Shown here: positions 24,201-37,579 of the stretch, piece after piece | Numbering within the stretch: the first letter of the stretch is position 1 | Layout of the letters: every line of letters starts with the position of its first letter | Source: Bugula neritina | Lineage: Eukaryota; Bryozoa; Gymnolaemata; Cheilostomatida; Bugulidae | Assembly (NCBI GenBank): GCA_964035545.1 | Contig: OZ037767.1 | Span: forward strand, 21,703,628-21,767,627 | Length of the DNA stretch: 64,000 nucleotides | Direction of reading: 5' to 3' | The notes under the pieces: generated by a model | Told to the model about the DNA's origin: nothing | Database searches by the model: none | Seen by the model: only the letters and a program-made list of their open reading frames with translations | Program-made: the position numbers and the translations under genes

Positions 24201-27200
24201 TAGTGCAAGGTGCAGGCTGAGCTAACCTAACGGCAATATAAAAATATTATGTTAATTCCTATAATTCTCTTCAGCTAATCTACAGGTTATTTGAGACTGA
24301 AATAATTGTTTATTTATAGCGTACTACTATTAATACTATAATTACAGGGTTGTTTAATTCACTTTTAATTAATTTTGTCATATTACTGCCTTAAACACTG
24401 ACACCAGAAACCTCCTATAATTGCTAATAATTTCTTTAAAACTCACACCCAAAGAGTTCCACTTGCCTCACCACCCAACAAAGCAGCCCGGCACACAGTG
24501 GTACCAGTGCTACCCATGACAGGCACGGTTTCTCTCGTCTAAAATAGGCTTGGATCATATTATAAACTCATGCAAAATTAGTGGGTAATGTTCCAGGATC
24601 TCCATGGGTTAGGAGGCCAAAAGTTTTGTGATGGACAAAAATAGATTTCCACACTTGAGATTCTGGCAGAGAGTGAAAGGCCATTTCAATGAAAATAGAG
24701 AAATGTGCTTAGAACAGAGTTCTGTAGGTAATCTGATAAGACATATGGCTGGAAAAGAAAGAAAGAAAAAAGTGGGTAAATAAGCTTAATCTCAACAAAA
24801 CATCTAGATTATATTGATTACAGAACTTAGTCTGAAATCTCAAAGCTTTACATAGTAAAAAGGTGGGGTATTTACAGAAAGTTCCATGATTCAGGTATAA
24901 ATCTACTCAAAACTTAGTCTAGGTAGTGAAATTGACTTGATTAGAAATAATGAGCAACTAAGAATTAGAAATGTTTTTTTGATACTTATCCTAAGGAAAT
25001 GTTCATTATTAGCTTTTTTCCCTCTGAAGAATTTGCCATTGAGAGCAATTATCACAACATTTATCTGTAATTAATCGTAATGTTATAGATTAATTTGCTC
25101 ACATTTTCACAATGCATTGTAGTTAAATTTTGTAACTGCGTATCTGCATGAACACTTTCAACTTTACACAAATAATCTTTTGATAAATTATTTGTGATAT
25201 TATCTAAATGTCCATTTAAAACAACAAGTTTTGCAAATAAAGATAGCTATTATTAGCATCAGAAGTATTTTTTCCAGTAAGGAAAACATTTGAGTTAAAA
25301 TTGTTTTTGTGACCATAGACTAATAGTTAATGTAAAATAATTGGAAATGCGTGAAATTTTGATTCCTTACTTCCAGTGTTTGACTGTAATGTTTTTAAAA
25401 GAGCAAACTGATTCCGTTTTAACTTAGATGGAGTAAAGTTGATTGATAGTCCTCATCTATATTCCTAATAAAATGGGGAATTGGCACCTCTATACCAACT
25501 TGGGCAGTTTCCAGGGCATCTCCTGCAGCTATAATGAAATTAGTCAAATTAGAAGAGTATAAATAAATATTGCATAATGTTGGTAGAAACTGGATAGCAT
25601 AGTGAAGGCACACTTCATCTTATAGCACTAAAACTTTTATATCAAGTTCAAGTTATTCTTTAGTTGAAAGAACAAATATTAGCTCAGGCGGATTCCAGAA
25701 TGTGGTCATTAAGGGGTCTCCATATTCCACAAGACAAATCCTATTTGCTACTAAAGATTAGTGTGTCAGCTTTTAAATAAGGAGATACAAGTTTTAATAA
25801 CCTTTAGATACATCTTTTGTAATTGCAAAAAAATTCACAGCTTTGTAATATTTTGTTAGTAAAATATCCGTGGGAAGCTGTTGAAAAAGTACTTAAGTGG
25901 GGCTACAAACATCTGGTAGAGTGTAAGATAACAGTAGTAGTGGTTTGTCATGTTTACAAGTATCAAATACCGGTGTCAGTGTATAATGTACCCCCAGCAC
26001 TCACACCACCAACTAGTGTGTATATACACATGCATATATAAAGTGTATTAACCAGATAAACACACGGAGTGTGCTACTCATTTGCCTCGCATACCTCAAA
26101 TGGTTTATTTATCCCAACAAGTAGTGTGGTTAACTGCAGCTAATTTAAAGCAGATTTAGCAAATAAGCTTCTGCAAAATATGACAAGTATTTGGATCTGT
26201 TTCTGCACCAGATATCTGCCAGAAGAGTTGACAATAAAAAGTAGCAGATTCATTAAAACACTGCTAAATGCTAATTCCAATAATGCTGCACAATTTATAG
26301 CGATTTCTGGCGTGTATTTTTTATTTATTACAAAAAGATCATATATAATATAAAATATGACTTTAAAAAGTTGCAGAAATGGTACTTTGTTATATATAAG
26401 TCAATGTTAATTTGTATGTAAAATTTTACTTCAACTTCAACTCCTATATATCTTTTCTGTAAAGATTTGACTCCCTGCCGGTGCACAGACATGAAGCACA
26501 GAGCTGTAATTTCTAACAAAGAAAGAGAGATTCAACCCTTTAATTTGGCATTATTTTGAATGTGGCTTTCTAAGATATGTGACATATTACAATACATATT
26601 GTTCTAATGAGCCCTGTTAGCATTGTTTTACACACCCACTGGTTTGTGCTTTAAGGGCCTCTAGGCAATGGCAACAGCTAATTACAGTTAGGCAGTTCAG
26701 TAACCCAACCCTTTTGTCACTTGGATTGGGCTAATCTAAGCTAATTTGCCAACATCGCATCCCAGGGTTAACAACTGTATATAAACATGTATTTTACTGT
26801 TTATCAACAACTGTAACAAGATGCCTAATTAATAGACATGTAGCAGCAAGCTGAACAAGTGCCAGTTACCCTGAGTGGTGGCAGTATGACAGCATGACAA
26901 GGCAGCTACCTGCCCTGCAGCATTGCTAATTATTTCAAAAATAAAATCTATGAAGACCATAATAGATTAATATACAGTTGCATTGTATTGAAATGAAAAT
27001 ATATTTAAAAAACCTCAACGTAAACTATTTAACAAAAACTAAAATCAGTTTTTCACAACTTTTGCAAAAAACAGGAGTATAGATATACTAAAACCAGTCT
27101 TGTTTGAAGAATGTTATTTAGACGAAAAAGTGCATTAAAACAATTAACTAAATTGTGAATGATTATACGAAATGCATTTAACTTATATAACTGTTTTATT

Positions 27201-30200
27201 TGCTAGCAGCAGCTTTGCTTAGAAAATTAATAGAAAATAGACACCCCTAATTAATGGTCATGTTGTTAAAAGCTAATTGCATAAAAATAAAGAATATTAC
27301 AATATAATGGCTCTTTTGTTCAAATAAGTATTAAAGCTGGTATTCAGCAGACTAAATGCGTAAATAGCTAAGAGGCGTTGACATCGAAGCTAATATTATA
27401 TTGCGCTTAGGTTGAGCCAACCTTCTGTGCTCCAATTACCTACACGATATTGTACATTAAAAATTTGCAAAAAATACTAATTTAATTCATTAAAAATTAA
27501 TTTTCTTGATAAAGTATTTATATATATATTGATGGGTGTATGTTATTTCAACCCTGTACGTCATTCAATCTCGCTCATATTTTAGGTAAACATGGAAGTT
27601 CTTTATAAACTGTTTAATTTAGAAGCTAGAATGTAATTTAGCTTTCATAATAATTGCAATAACTAACCTATAAAACAATCACGCTTAGGCGAAGTGGTAA
27701 GATTTCTAAATACACATAGGGTCATAATAAAAATATAAAAACAACTAATGATGACTATAAAGTGAAGTGTTTAAAGATTTAGTTTTCAAGTATATAATAA
27801 AAAATACTTTTCTCCGTTTCACTATAAATTATTATAGCATTTAGAAATTTAGTTTTAAAGTTAGTAAAAATTTAGAACTTTCACTACTTTATTCACATGT
27901 ATAACTGAATAATATAGTTAAATATTGCGATAATTAAAGTTAAGTAATAGCTAATATTATTCAGTTTTATTTATCATTCTACTTGACAATTTCTATACTA
28001 CTTTCTATATTATAGTATTTATAATCTTTCTTTATTTTAATATTTAGCTATTGTTATAGTATTTAGCTATCTATATATATAATTTTAATATTTTACAGTG
28101 CCATCTATTATTATATTTAACTTTTTCTATTGTAAAATTAATTTTTAAGGCCAAAGTTCAAATGATCACACAAAGAAGTTAGAATAAGATAGTTTGTTCC
28201 AAAAGGACAGAACGTTGGTAGATGAGGTGGCACTGGCTGTGCATTACCAAGAGATGCACTTTAATTTATGTGTTTTATTAATTATGAGGTAGTAAAAGGA
28301 ACAGACAGAGAGATTTCAAAGGCTGTTAAACACATATGATACTAGAATACTGGAAATGTGTAGGGATGGTCCCCTATGAATATATGAATATGGTAATTGG
28401 TGTGACCAACCCTGCCTGTACAAGAGTGTGTATGGTTTTTTCTTCAGCATAATGCTAAGGCTATAAAAGCCGTAGACTGTATTCTTAATTTCTATAACTT
28501 ATTTTCATATAACATCTGACTGGGTATCCGAATGTTGATGTTAGAGTTAGGATACACAGGCTAGGCTCATTAAAACAGATCTGGCCACAAGTAAGAATTT
28601 TTATGAAGTATGTGCAGCCAGTGATGATGTAACATCCTAAAATAAACTACATATCCCAAGAAAAGGAAGGGAAGCATCATAATTGGATAAGATTCTATAA
28701 TTATTTTTAATGTATTCAGTAATATTACTTTCCACCACCATTGTTCAACAGCAAAAAACCTTCCACTCAATTATTTTACATATATGCTTAGTGTAACGTG
28801 CTGCAAAGTGCATATAATTTTAATACTTTTAGGCAAAGGTCCAAGCATTCACGTTATAAATTACTTTGTTTAATTCAGGTAACACATGCTGAATTCAAAT
28901 AGCTAGTAATTATGTTAGAACTTAAAAACTGAATGCAACACTACTAATTATATACAACAGCAGACTAAAGTGAACAGCATGGATAGAGAATAAAATAAGC
29001 CTTAAACTCAAATAAAATGCACAACGACTATTGTAGTGCTATCAGTTACATTATTCCTTATCCTCATCAGCTTTAAACTCTGCGAGGAGTGTTACAACAG
29101 CTTTAATTAGCTTTAAGCCCTATTAATTTACCTTGCTGGCAGTGACTAGGGACAGGAAAAGATGTAAAGGGAGAAAATGAACTGAATCTGTCTCCGCAGA
29201 GCTGATGTTGGATCTACTTGCAGAAATTCATGTGTTTAGACTTTAGGTGCATTTTTTGACTATTTTACTGGTAAGGCATGTTATATATATTCACAAGTTT
29301 TACAGTTTTTATTTAATATTATTAAAATTACATATAGCAGAAAAAAAGTTCTAGCTCAAAAAGCACAGCACCTCACGCAAATACCAAATCGAAAAAAGTC
29401 AAATTGAAGCGCTGGGCTTATCCAAATTTGAATTCTCATTTTCACTGTAATAAATATATAATATATTTTTTACATTTTCATCTGGAGTTTGTTTTTGTTT
29501 GGAGTTCAAAGATGGCTAAATTAATGTATTGCTTTATCAAATATAAAGTTAATTAACAGATTAAAATAGAAATGTAAGTATTGAGATCTCTATGACTAGG
29601 AGAAGAAATACCGAAAAGTTAAAACATTCCCCATATAACTATACATTTTCTAGAGTTTAAAGAAACAGTTTTTACAATTATTTAATGGTTTTTTGCTATT
29701 AACCAAACAGCCAAAAATATTTTTATATAGAAAAAAAAATTATTCTAGCTACATCTGTAACTAAAATATTGGTCATTAGAGTATTTATAGTTACTATGAA
29801 GCCTTCATTGCAATCAAATTTACATGATAATCAACTGTTTACTGGCAGCAAATCAGTTCAACTGATGTGAAATACGCAGCAAACAAAATATTATCACACT
29901 TATATATATTCGACCCCATGAATATCATGTCAATTTGATTTTACTATTTAACAAAGAATTTAGATTAGATTTTAGAATTCGATTAGCAGCATTAATGAAG
30001 TGCAGCATTAATGAAGTGCGTTTCTACTTCATGCACAAAGCAGTTATCTTCTCTTACTTACACAATTGGGGGGGGATTTGATAGAGTATGTTGTATTAAT
30101 TTTATAAGCTTATCATATTTTCTACAAACTCAAGTTCAGGAATTTTCATCTCAGCACGGGTTTTAGATGATGCACTGTAGTGTGTATTTGAGCTTGTTGA

Positions 30201-30364
30201 ATATATATATTTTAGTATGTAACATCCTGCATCAACAACTTAAAGTTGATGGCTTCTATGTTAAGTGATGAATCTGGATTAACACTATTCAATCGTAAAT
30301 CATTCTATGTCAGTCTAATCCTACATCATTCAAATTAACACTCAGATTAACAGAAACAAAGTTA
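21300..30364. other. Gene-poor region downstream of Hes
   Basis: About 9 kb with no supportable gene. A patch at 23448-23620 is richer in GC and may be a transposon remnant (it reads GCTTTGTGCAACAGGGCGCT on minus). A GC-richer patch at 26640-26780 and a tandem 17-base duplication (CAGCATTAATGAAGTGC at about 29990-30023) stand out slightly. One YGTGGGAA core occurs at 25868. Confidence 0.5.
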
Positions 30365-30384
30365 TATAGAATTATAAATTATAC

Positions 30385-30390
30385 TTTATT
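30385..30390 (-). terminator. Poly(A) signal of the Hes gene (inferred)
   Basis: AATAAA on the minus strand, about 480 bases after the Hes stop codon and the first canonical signal I see downstream. It would give a 3' UTR of about 500 bases. Confidence 0.5.
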
Positions 30391-30871
30391 TCATGTACAA
30401 AATAATATACCAGGTCTCTATAAGTATATGAATATAAAATTGAATCAATATAATGATATGTACAAAAAATAAGTCAAGAGTGAGTGGTGAGCAAATGAAT
30501 GATCATATGGTATACATGGTATGACATATTTACAAAGAGTACAGCTTCATACATTAGTACGAGTAGTTTGAATTTACAATACATCAGTATAAGTGGACAT
30601 TCAGTTTCACTACATGACAGATGATGGTTGGAATGGCATATAGAAGCAGGTGGTACAAGTGGCATTTAACTTTCCCGCTACTGTCACCTAATCATCTCTC
30701 TGTCCAATTAGATTCAACAGAAGCAGATGTGACTATCCATTAACATATTGCTGTAGATTTAAAATGCCATTTAATCAATAGCATACTGCATAGCACCAAA
30801 ATATTTTAATACTTATTGCATAATGAATTTATGGTTAATAAAATTTATATAATGTGTAAAAAAGATAAAAG

Positions 30872-31626
30872 CTACCAAGGCCTCCAAACTTCAGACTTAG
30901 ACTCTAGTGTTGGTGCTACTGGAATGGAGTTGAACGACTGCTGATGCATCATGGGAAGGAAGACAAACGCCTGTGTTGGAGATATGGGACTGAGTGATGA
31001 ACAGCTAGGGGTTGGAGAGGATACTGAAAGTCTTTGCTGCTGTTGCAAATGCTGTTGTTGAGCTGCTGCAGCTGCTGCTAACAGATTGTCACTGGCATTT
31101 TTTACCATTAGTCTTTGCATATCCTGAGCAGTAGGAATGTAGCCACGACTTTCAAGTGGTTTAGGAGGGAGGTTTTGTGGAGTGGGTAGAGGTGCAGTAA
31201 CTGCACTTGCAGTCATAGACCGTCTTTGGGCGGCTATCAACTTTCTCAGATGGTTGACTGTGAGTTCAAGAATATCTGCTTTCTCCAGCTTAGATCTGGT
31301 GTTTCCACATACCAAGTTTTTTAATTCCTCCAAATGATTATTTATTCGTTCTCTTCGCCTCTTTTCTATAATAGGTTTGAGAATCTAAAATAAAAGTGAA
31401 AATTATTATTAGCTGATACAAATATTATTCAACAGTTAAAACTTGACTTATACTTATAGTCCCAAACAATTATCACAGAGACTTAAACACCAACTGTTAA
31501 ACTTGTGTAAAGGGTGAAAAAAAAACGTTAGAATTAGAATGTTGAGACAGAACAGTGAAATCATGTGTTACTTACTCGTCTATTGTTTTCCTTGGGTGGA
31601 ATACCCATCGTCCCTACAGGTTTCAT
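30872..31626 (-). CDS. Hes/Hairy-type bHLH-WRPW transcriptional repressor
   Basis: Two coding exons, 31626-31576 and 31384-30872, are joined across a 191-base GTAAGT...TTTTAG intron and encode 187 residues. Residues about 16-68 are the bHLH: the basic region contains [13 protein letters not shown] with the Hes-specific proline (Pro21), and helix 2 contains [19 protein letters not shown]. The protein ends in WRPW (184-187), the Groucho/TLE-recruiting tetrapeptide. Family members are Notch-induced repressors that bind N-box/E-box sites as dimers. Between the bHLH and a polyA/polyQ run (about residues 120-135) I cannot recognise the usual Orange domain; [18 protein letters not shown] occupies that position. 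The length is short for Hes (commonly 200-300). An in-frame TTG occurs within helix 1, but the spliced ATG start is clearly preferred as it completes the basic region. Confidence 0.95.
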
Positions 31627-31639
31627 GATATCAAAGAGA

Positions 31640-32000
31640 ACAAGATGTTTAAATGCTAATTAGGTGCGTAGTCCTTATTTGTTGAGTTGTTATAGCTAAT
31701 TGACTAAAGCAGTAACGTTACGTACATTAAATACTCCTGTACTTACTTACAGCTCTACACCCTCCAATCACTACGCGGTTTTATCTCTAGGAATGTGCAG
31801 CCAGCCAATTAGCTTTGACATTCCCGTGCGGGCCAATCATAAGTACAACAATGGAACTCTTGTCGCAGCCATCTGTATACACCAACAGGCACACGTTTGT
31901 CTATATATAAAACATACATAACAAATTCATGGGAAAGTACCGCCCCCTTTGTCAAAATAGCACCTGCCACATGCTGCTGTTGGCCGTCCGTGGGAAAATA
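31640..32000 (-). promoter_or_regulatory. Hes core promoter: TATA box, GC box and CSL sites
   Basis: On the minus strand, TTATATATAG (31910-31901) reads as a TATA box about 275 bases before the ATG. Upstream of it are CATGGGAA (31928-31935), a CSL-like variant, a GC box AAAGGGGGCGG (about 31940-31950), and the consensus CSL site CGTGGGAA (31989-31996). CpGs cluster through 31770-32005. This order matches Notch-driven Hes promoters. The TSS would be near 31875 (inferred). Confidence 0.55.
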
Positions 32001-32828
32001 GTTACATCATCGAGTTTTGATGACTTAGGCAGCAAACATGTTGAAGAAATTAAATACTAAAGCTCACGAGTGTATATAATATCATAAACGTTTAATAACA
32101 AATACAAGTTCCCATGCCTTTGTTACTTCACTTTACAAATTACAAAAAAGTTCCCTTTTGGCAGCAATAAAATATACAGCAGTCAGCACATTCAAGGAAC
32201 AAACAGCAGGCAGGCGCAAGTTGACAGATAGCTTTTATTAAATCACCGCTCCCTGGCATTCTTGTCTTTTTGGCACACCCAACACAGTTTACCTGAACAT
32301 TATTTTCTACTTTCAGCAAAGGTTTCTAACCACTGCAGCTATAATATTGTAGGTATTAGGGATCATCCCAATCTTCTAAGATACTAAATGACAAAAAAAG
32401 GCTACACACTTATTTTACTTTCTGTGCAGTGAAATGTCAAGAAGGAAATGTAGCATGACTAATGCAATAGTCATCAGTTTGTTTATTTATTTAATGTGAA
32501 ACAAAGAGAGAGAGCTATATTTACCCCAAATTCCTAGAGAGTTGACCCTCATTATTCTCAAATTACGCTGAGATTTTATTCCCAGAGGAAAAGCTATGTC
32601 AGCCACCTCGTTATACAATACATGCCTATACAAGAATAATTAAATTAGGTTTCAGCAATTCATAGTAGCTATTAAATGCATGTGAAACAGGCAGCTCGTT
32701 ACTGGGCTTGTAATGTATCCATATGTGAGAATAAAGCCCTAAGCTAATCTCTGTAACATGTAAGGGTAGAGTGCAGTGTTCAACAGCCTACTAGTGTCCC
32801 ACTCCTATTGTCCTAGCTTGCTGATTGC

Positions 32829-32836
32829 CGTGGGAA
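32829..32836 (+). promoter_or_regulatory. CSL (Su(H)/RBPJ) consensus site upstream of Hes
   Basis: CGTGGGAA, about 1.2 kb upstream of the Hes start codon, in a patch less AT-rich than its surroundings. Confidence 0.35.
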
Positions 32837-33018
32837 TGAGACTATTAGGGCACGAGTCCCTATACACAGTCACACGAATAATGAATAGAAAATACATAAC
32901 ACTGCATTGACATATTTAAGTTCACTAAACATACACATCTTCACTGGGGCTTTATTCTAATCAAAGCCCGGCCTATTCACACAAACACAGTTAAAGTTTT
33001 GACGGCATTGTACTGGCT

Positions 33019-33026
33019 TGTGGGAA
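33019..33026 (+). promoter_or_regulatory. CSL (Su(H)/RBPJ) consensus site upstream of Hes
   Basis: TGTGGGAA followed by C, the high-affinity form, 190 bases from the previous site and in the same orientation. Confidence 0.35.
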
Positions 33027-33711
33027 CCTACCTCATCTTTTGTGTACGCTTGTGTCAAGTTGAATTAAACCTTATAAAGATAATCATCAGTATCTTAATA
33101 TGAGAGTGTTTAAAGTCCAGAATGTGAATCAGAATGAGGCTTGACACCCAGTCATCCCTTAATGAGAAAGAGGCACCGATATGTCAACAATGCTGTATAT
33201 TGATCTGCCTTTATCAATATTATACCTACTGTTGTTTTTAGTACTGGCAAAAGCTAGTTTTCAATTTTAATAAGATTTAATTAACTTTAAGTAAGAAGTT
33301 TGAAATGAACAGAAATATTAGCTCACTTACCTTAGAGCTCATTGCAAGTATTGGGATAGACCTTGGTTGTCCACACTTTGTAGTGCAATTTTTCTCAAAC
33401 AGAAATATTGTTCTAAAATAAATTACTATTTGTAAAAGGAAAGCATGTGATATATTATAACTATGGACTACTTTCCTCAAAGTTTAATTGAGGAAAGACA
33501 ACTTTAAAAAAATTGATTGTTTTTTATGTAAGTAGATTTAATCGTGTAAAACTGCATTGCCAATCATTCATTAAATTTTTCAAAAAGGTTTTTGGTTGCT
33601 TGGGTTAAAAAGTAAAATTCTGTTACATATTATACATTATAAATATGCTACTATGTAGGGACAATATCTGTTCATCCTTGTTTTTAGTACATGTGTATGT
33701 AATACATATAT

Positions 33712-33793
33712 GTACACATTGCATACATGCACACATTACATACATGTACACATTACATACATGTACACATTACATACATGTACACATTACATT
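33712..33793. repeat. Minisatellite, 17-base unit
   Basis: Unit GTACACATTACATACAT repeated nearly five times with two substitutions in the first copies. Seen directly. Confidence 0.95.
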
Positions 33794-34299
33794 ATGAGAA
33801 GTTCAATTTGATAACCCAAATGAACTTCTAGCAGCAATATATGTCTTTGTCTCACTTGAATTATGAAAGGTGCTTATGAAAATTTAGTATTTTCTGCTAA
33901 AACTACATTCCAGCAAGGGAATTTTTGAAGTTATACAAATAAAAGTTAGTCAGTAGAAGTTTTGATAAGGATAGTCTCTCTAAATTCTAAGTTTTTAGCC
34001 AGACAACTTATGGAAACCAAGCTGTATGAGTGAGGAAAACAAGAAGCCAAGGCCTTATTTTGAAAATATCAATATGTTATTTGTTTGTGTTGATGCTTCG
34101 ACATGACATTTGCTTCCTGGTGTTAGTAAAGGCGCATGGGGTTAGACTATCAGTACTTGACATCTTTTTAGCAGTCAAGCTAGAAAATAATTATATAAAA
34201 TTATACCGTCTATAGCTGAAATTAGGGATAATTCAACACAGCACGAAATTGTATGCCTGCCTATATTATGAACATAGCATGATATAACCTTACAGCTGA

Positions 34300-34307
34300 T
34301 TCCCACG
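34300..34307 (-). promoter_or_regulatory. CSL consensus site, distal to Hes
   Basis: CGTGGGAA on the minus strand, 2.7 kb upstream of the Hes start codon. A TGTGGGAA core also occurs at about 34615. Isolated sites of this kind can be chance. Confidence 0.25.
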
Positions 34308-34402
34308 GCCTTTTCATAGCACACTGCTAAAGTGTGTTCAATCTAAACCAAAACATACTGTCTAAACAATAACCCTGTAATCTGCTACATGTGGCCATAG
34401 AA

Positions 34403-34613
34403 GGAGTGGATACAGCTAATATATCACAGGGGATATAGGTACAACTAGTATATTATAGAGAGTGAATACAGCTAGCACATTACAAAGGCTGATACAGCTA
34501 TTATATCACAAGGGGTGGATGCAGCTAGTATGACACATGTAGGGGGTGAATACAGCAAATATATCACAGGGGGTGAATACAGCTAGTATATTACAGGGGG
34601 TGGATACAGCTAT
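34403..34613. repeat. Minisatellite, 27-base unit, about 8 copies
   Basis: Units resemble GGGGTGAATACAGCTAGTAT followed by ATTACAG. They vary by point changes and 1-2-base length changes. The last three are the most alike. Confidence 0.9.
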
Positions 34614-34619
34614 TTTCCC

Positions 34620-37460
34620 ACAACTAAACTTGCTTCATGGACTAATAAACTTTTATTAAATTTTTCAATTTATCTATTTTGAGCTTGTGATATGTTTATC
34701 TTAACAGAGAATTCTATAGTAAATTAAAAGTGGTAGAGTGCATTGTTGATAAACACTTAAAGTGCTTTATTTAGCGGCAGCTCAATTTCAAATTTTACTG
34801 AAGTTATTAATGGGTGTAAGTGTTACTAGAATAATTTCCAAAATTATTTTACTAATGGTTTTCTGGCTGTCCAAATCAAGATGTGTGGAATTCATGTGTG
34901 AAGAGCCATGGCACCTGGTAATTTGTTATAACAATAATAATTAGTGTATAATTTATTAGATACTAGAAATATTTATTGTTGTTGCTAGCCAATTTGGTCA
35001 AGTTCAAATAAATTTATCACAGTGATTAAAAGAAGAGTAAATGCTGTTTGTGTTCTCCTCAAGCATGAAGTGCTAGCCACTTCACTTGCGGCTGATGCTT
35101 AGGGCTTAGTCATTAGAGGAATACTTTCTCTTGCTTGTTTCTCTGCCACTAAAATTCTCCATCTTAGGGGCTACTACACATCCTTGCCATATCTGCAGCT
35201 AGGGTTTATTAACCATTAAGCTACAACAAATAATTACAAGTGAAAATTAACTTTTATCTGTTTAGCCAAGGGCAGTCAACAATGAAGGGTACGGAGATCT
35301 CAAGTGGCTCAAATGAGACCAGTACTCCAGACCGTAGAAATCAAAGGATGCCGCATATCAGTGGTGTATGTAAACACCACAAATGTCTCTCGTAATCACT
35401 AAATTGGCTTTTACTTGTGTCAAACGTGTGCGCCTTTGTTTTTTATTCATACACGACAAGATGTAGATTTTTCACAAAGGCATCCAAACAGCGCAGAGTG
35501 GAGATAGGTGAGGAGTTAAACCAGTTTGACTTGCCAATGTCACACAAAGGAATAAAACAAACCAAATCATAAAATAAAAACATAAGCTTTATCAAGTCTA
35601 GCTAGCTGGCCTTATGATATTTATGACTACTGATATAAACAGCCACCATACCAATACGTATTCCTATATTTTCATCTATTTTCCTAAGGATGTACTTATA
35701 GCATTACATTCAAGAGTTTTCTAAAGTTCTAATAGCTGACAATTGAGGTGTACAGCTGTAACTAGGAAGTTCTCTGCAGTAGTTAACAATGTTGGGCAAT
35801 ATTATAAACAACTGAGTATTTCCAAATAATATCAGATTGGTAAACCTCTTTAAAATCAGAAAGTACTAACTACATTTGTGACTTCATTTGGTGGTCAAAC
35901 TCAAAGCAGGCCATTAGGCTTCTTACACAAAAACAAAATTTAGCTAGGGACTCGCAGCCTCAGAGTGTTGCTGACTATTTCAGGAATATCAAAAGGCAAT
36001 CATGAACTGCTGCCAACTAACGCTTAGAATAGATAGACTATTTATAGTTGGCTTGTTGTAGCTGGCAATGTTTTTACTATCAAGTGTGACACTGACTGCA
36101 TAATTACAATACAAGAGAGTATGATTTATTTTTGTAAACCTTAGGTTATGGGCAGAACTAGTAGCAAAAACAATAAAATTGGTAAGCATCACCAATTAAT
36201 CAGCTGAAATATAAGATTAATTGTCTATTATGTGAACAGATTTTACGCATCTTAGCAGACAGTGGTTATAATGTGGTAATGTTGTTTTACAGTTTTGTGC
36301 TGAATGACAGCAGAGATTGTTATTTGATAGGAATTCCATTCTTTGAAGTCAAATTGTGAAATATTTATTGCTTTTATACTAATTTTATGTTCTTGAATCA
36401 TGGGAAGATCATTTTCTTCCTTTCTGCTGAATCTAATATGTGCCAACTTTCTATATATAGAAAATATAATATATACATGTAGACTATAAATATATTATAT
36501 ATATTTGCCATGAGTATACAAATTTACTATAAATTTGTTTTGAGTTTCCTGTAATTATTTTTTAAGTCAAATACAATTTCTCGAATGAGTTAAATATTTG
36601 TAGTGAAGAATTAGTGAGGTCGAGACAAACTGTATAGCCAAAAAGACAAGAATAATAAAAGCATGGTTGTTTTATTCTGGTAAAAAATTCTTTTTATAAA
36701 ATAGCAAAACATGGTGTGATTACTCCTGCTGCTAACAAATGTGGGTTTGCCCAAAGAAAATTTTTCTCATTAATAAGTTGTTAGTCCATTGATTATCCTT
36801 AGTCGAAATATTGATGTTAAACTGTAATTTGGGGAGGGGAAGGGTGACTCACCAAACTCTCCAATCATATGTAATTTACTTGGTGTATTAGTTTAAAGTA
36901 TGGCATGTGAAGATAGAACTGCTGCTAGCTGTATGACTCAGACTCATGCTGACATTTACCAGAGCTGATGTCATCCAGGGTAGCAGCTAGAAGTGTGAGA
37001 ACTGCAGTTAATTGAGTTAGCTGATAATGTAATTATATATGTTGAACAGTGCTGTACCCATATTATGATGATACTAAATTACAGCAGAGCAACATTCTAC
37101 ATTATTATTAAGCCACCAATGCTGTTTCACAGTGTAATGTTGTATTACTATAATAATATAAGATATGTTATCAAGTATTTACCTAGCTTATGAGATGACA
37201 AAGGAGCGAATGAAATAATGAAAGAGTTTCAAACTATTGTATTGACATTTTTTACTCAGAGGAATAAACAGCGAAGGCAGGTCGTGAATATTGTGTGGCA
37301 TAAGATCTGCATGGTCTACTATTGTATGGAAATGTGTTCCGCAATGTGATAAACAAAACAAATGAGATAAACCTTTGACATTATGCTGATTCTGAGGTCA
37401 AAAAAGAAATACTATAATATTATGCACTGAGACTTGCTCAAAGAGCTTTTAAAAGAATAT
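34620..37460. other. Intergenic, no gene recognised
   Basis: No exon, RNA gene or named element could be supported. Confidence 0.55.
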
Positions 37461-37470
37461 TTCTGCATTT

Positions 37471-37572
37471 AGGAGCAGTAGTGGAAAAATTGAGATAGCC
37501 TAAGGTCTATGATTTTTTTTAAATTTTGGTTTGGGGTGCGGGTTGAAATTTTTGCGAGAAGGCTAAAATGCT
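37471..37572 (+). repeat. Dispersed repeat family R1, copy D (3' truncated)
   Basis: It begins GGAGCAGTAGTGGAAAAATT and shares GAGATAGCCTAAG and TTTGGTTTGGGGTGCGGGTT with copies B and C, then diverges before the AACACAGGCTT end. Confidence 0.7.
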
Positions 37573-37579
37573 AAAGGGT

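Noticed and set aside
28283-28300. TGAGGTAGTA, the let-7 seed
   Set aside because: The match stops after the first ten bases and no complementary arm lies nearby, so no hairpin precursor.
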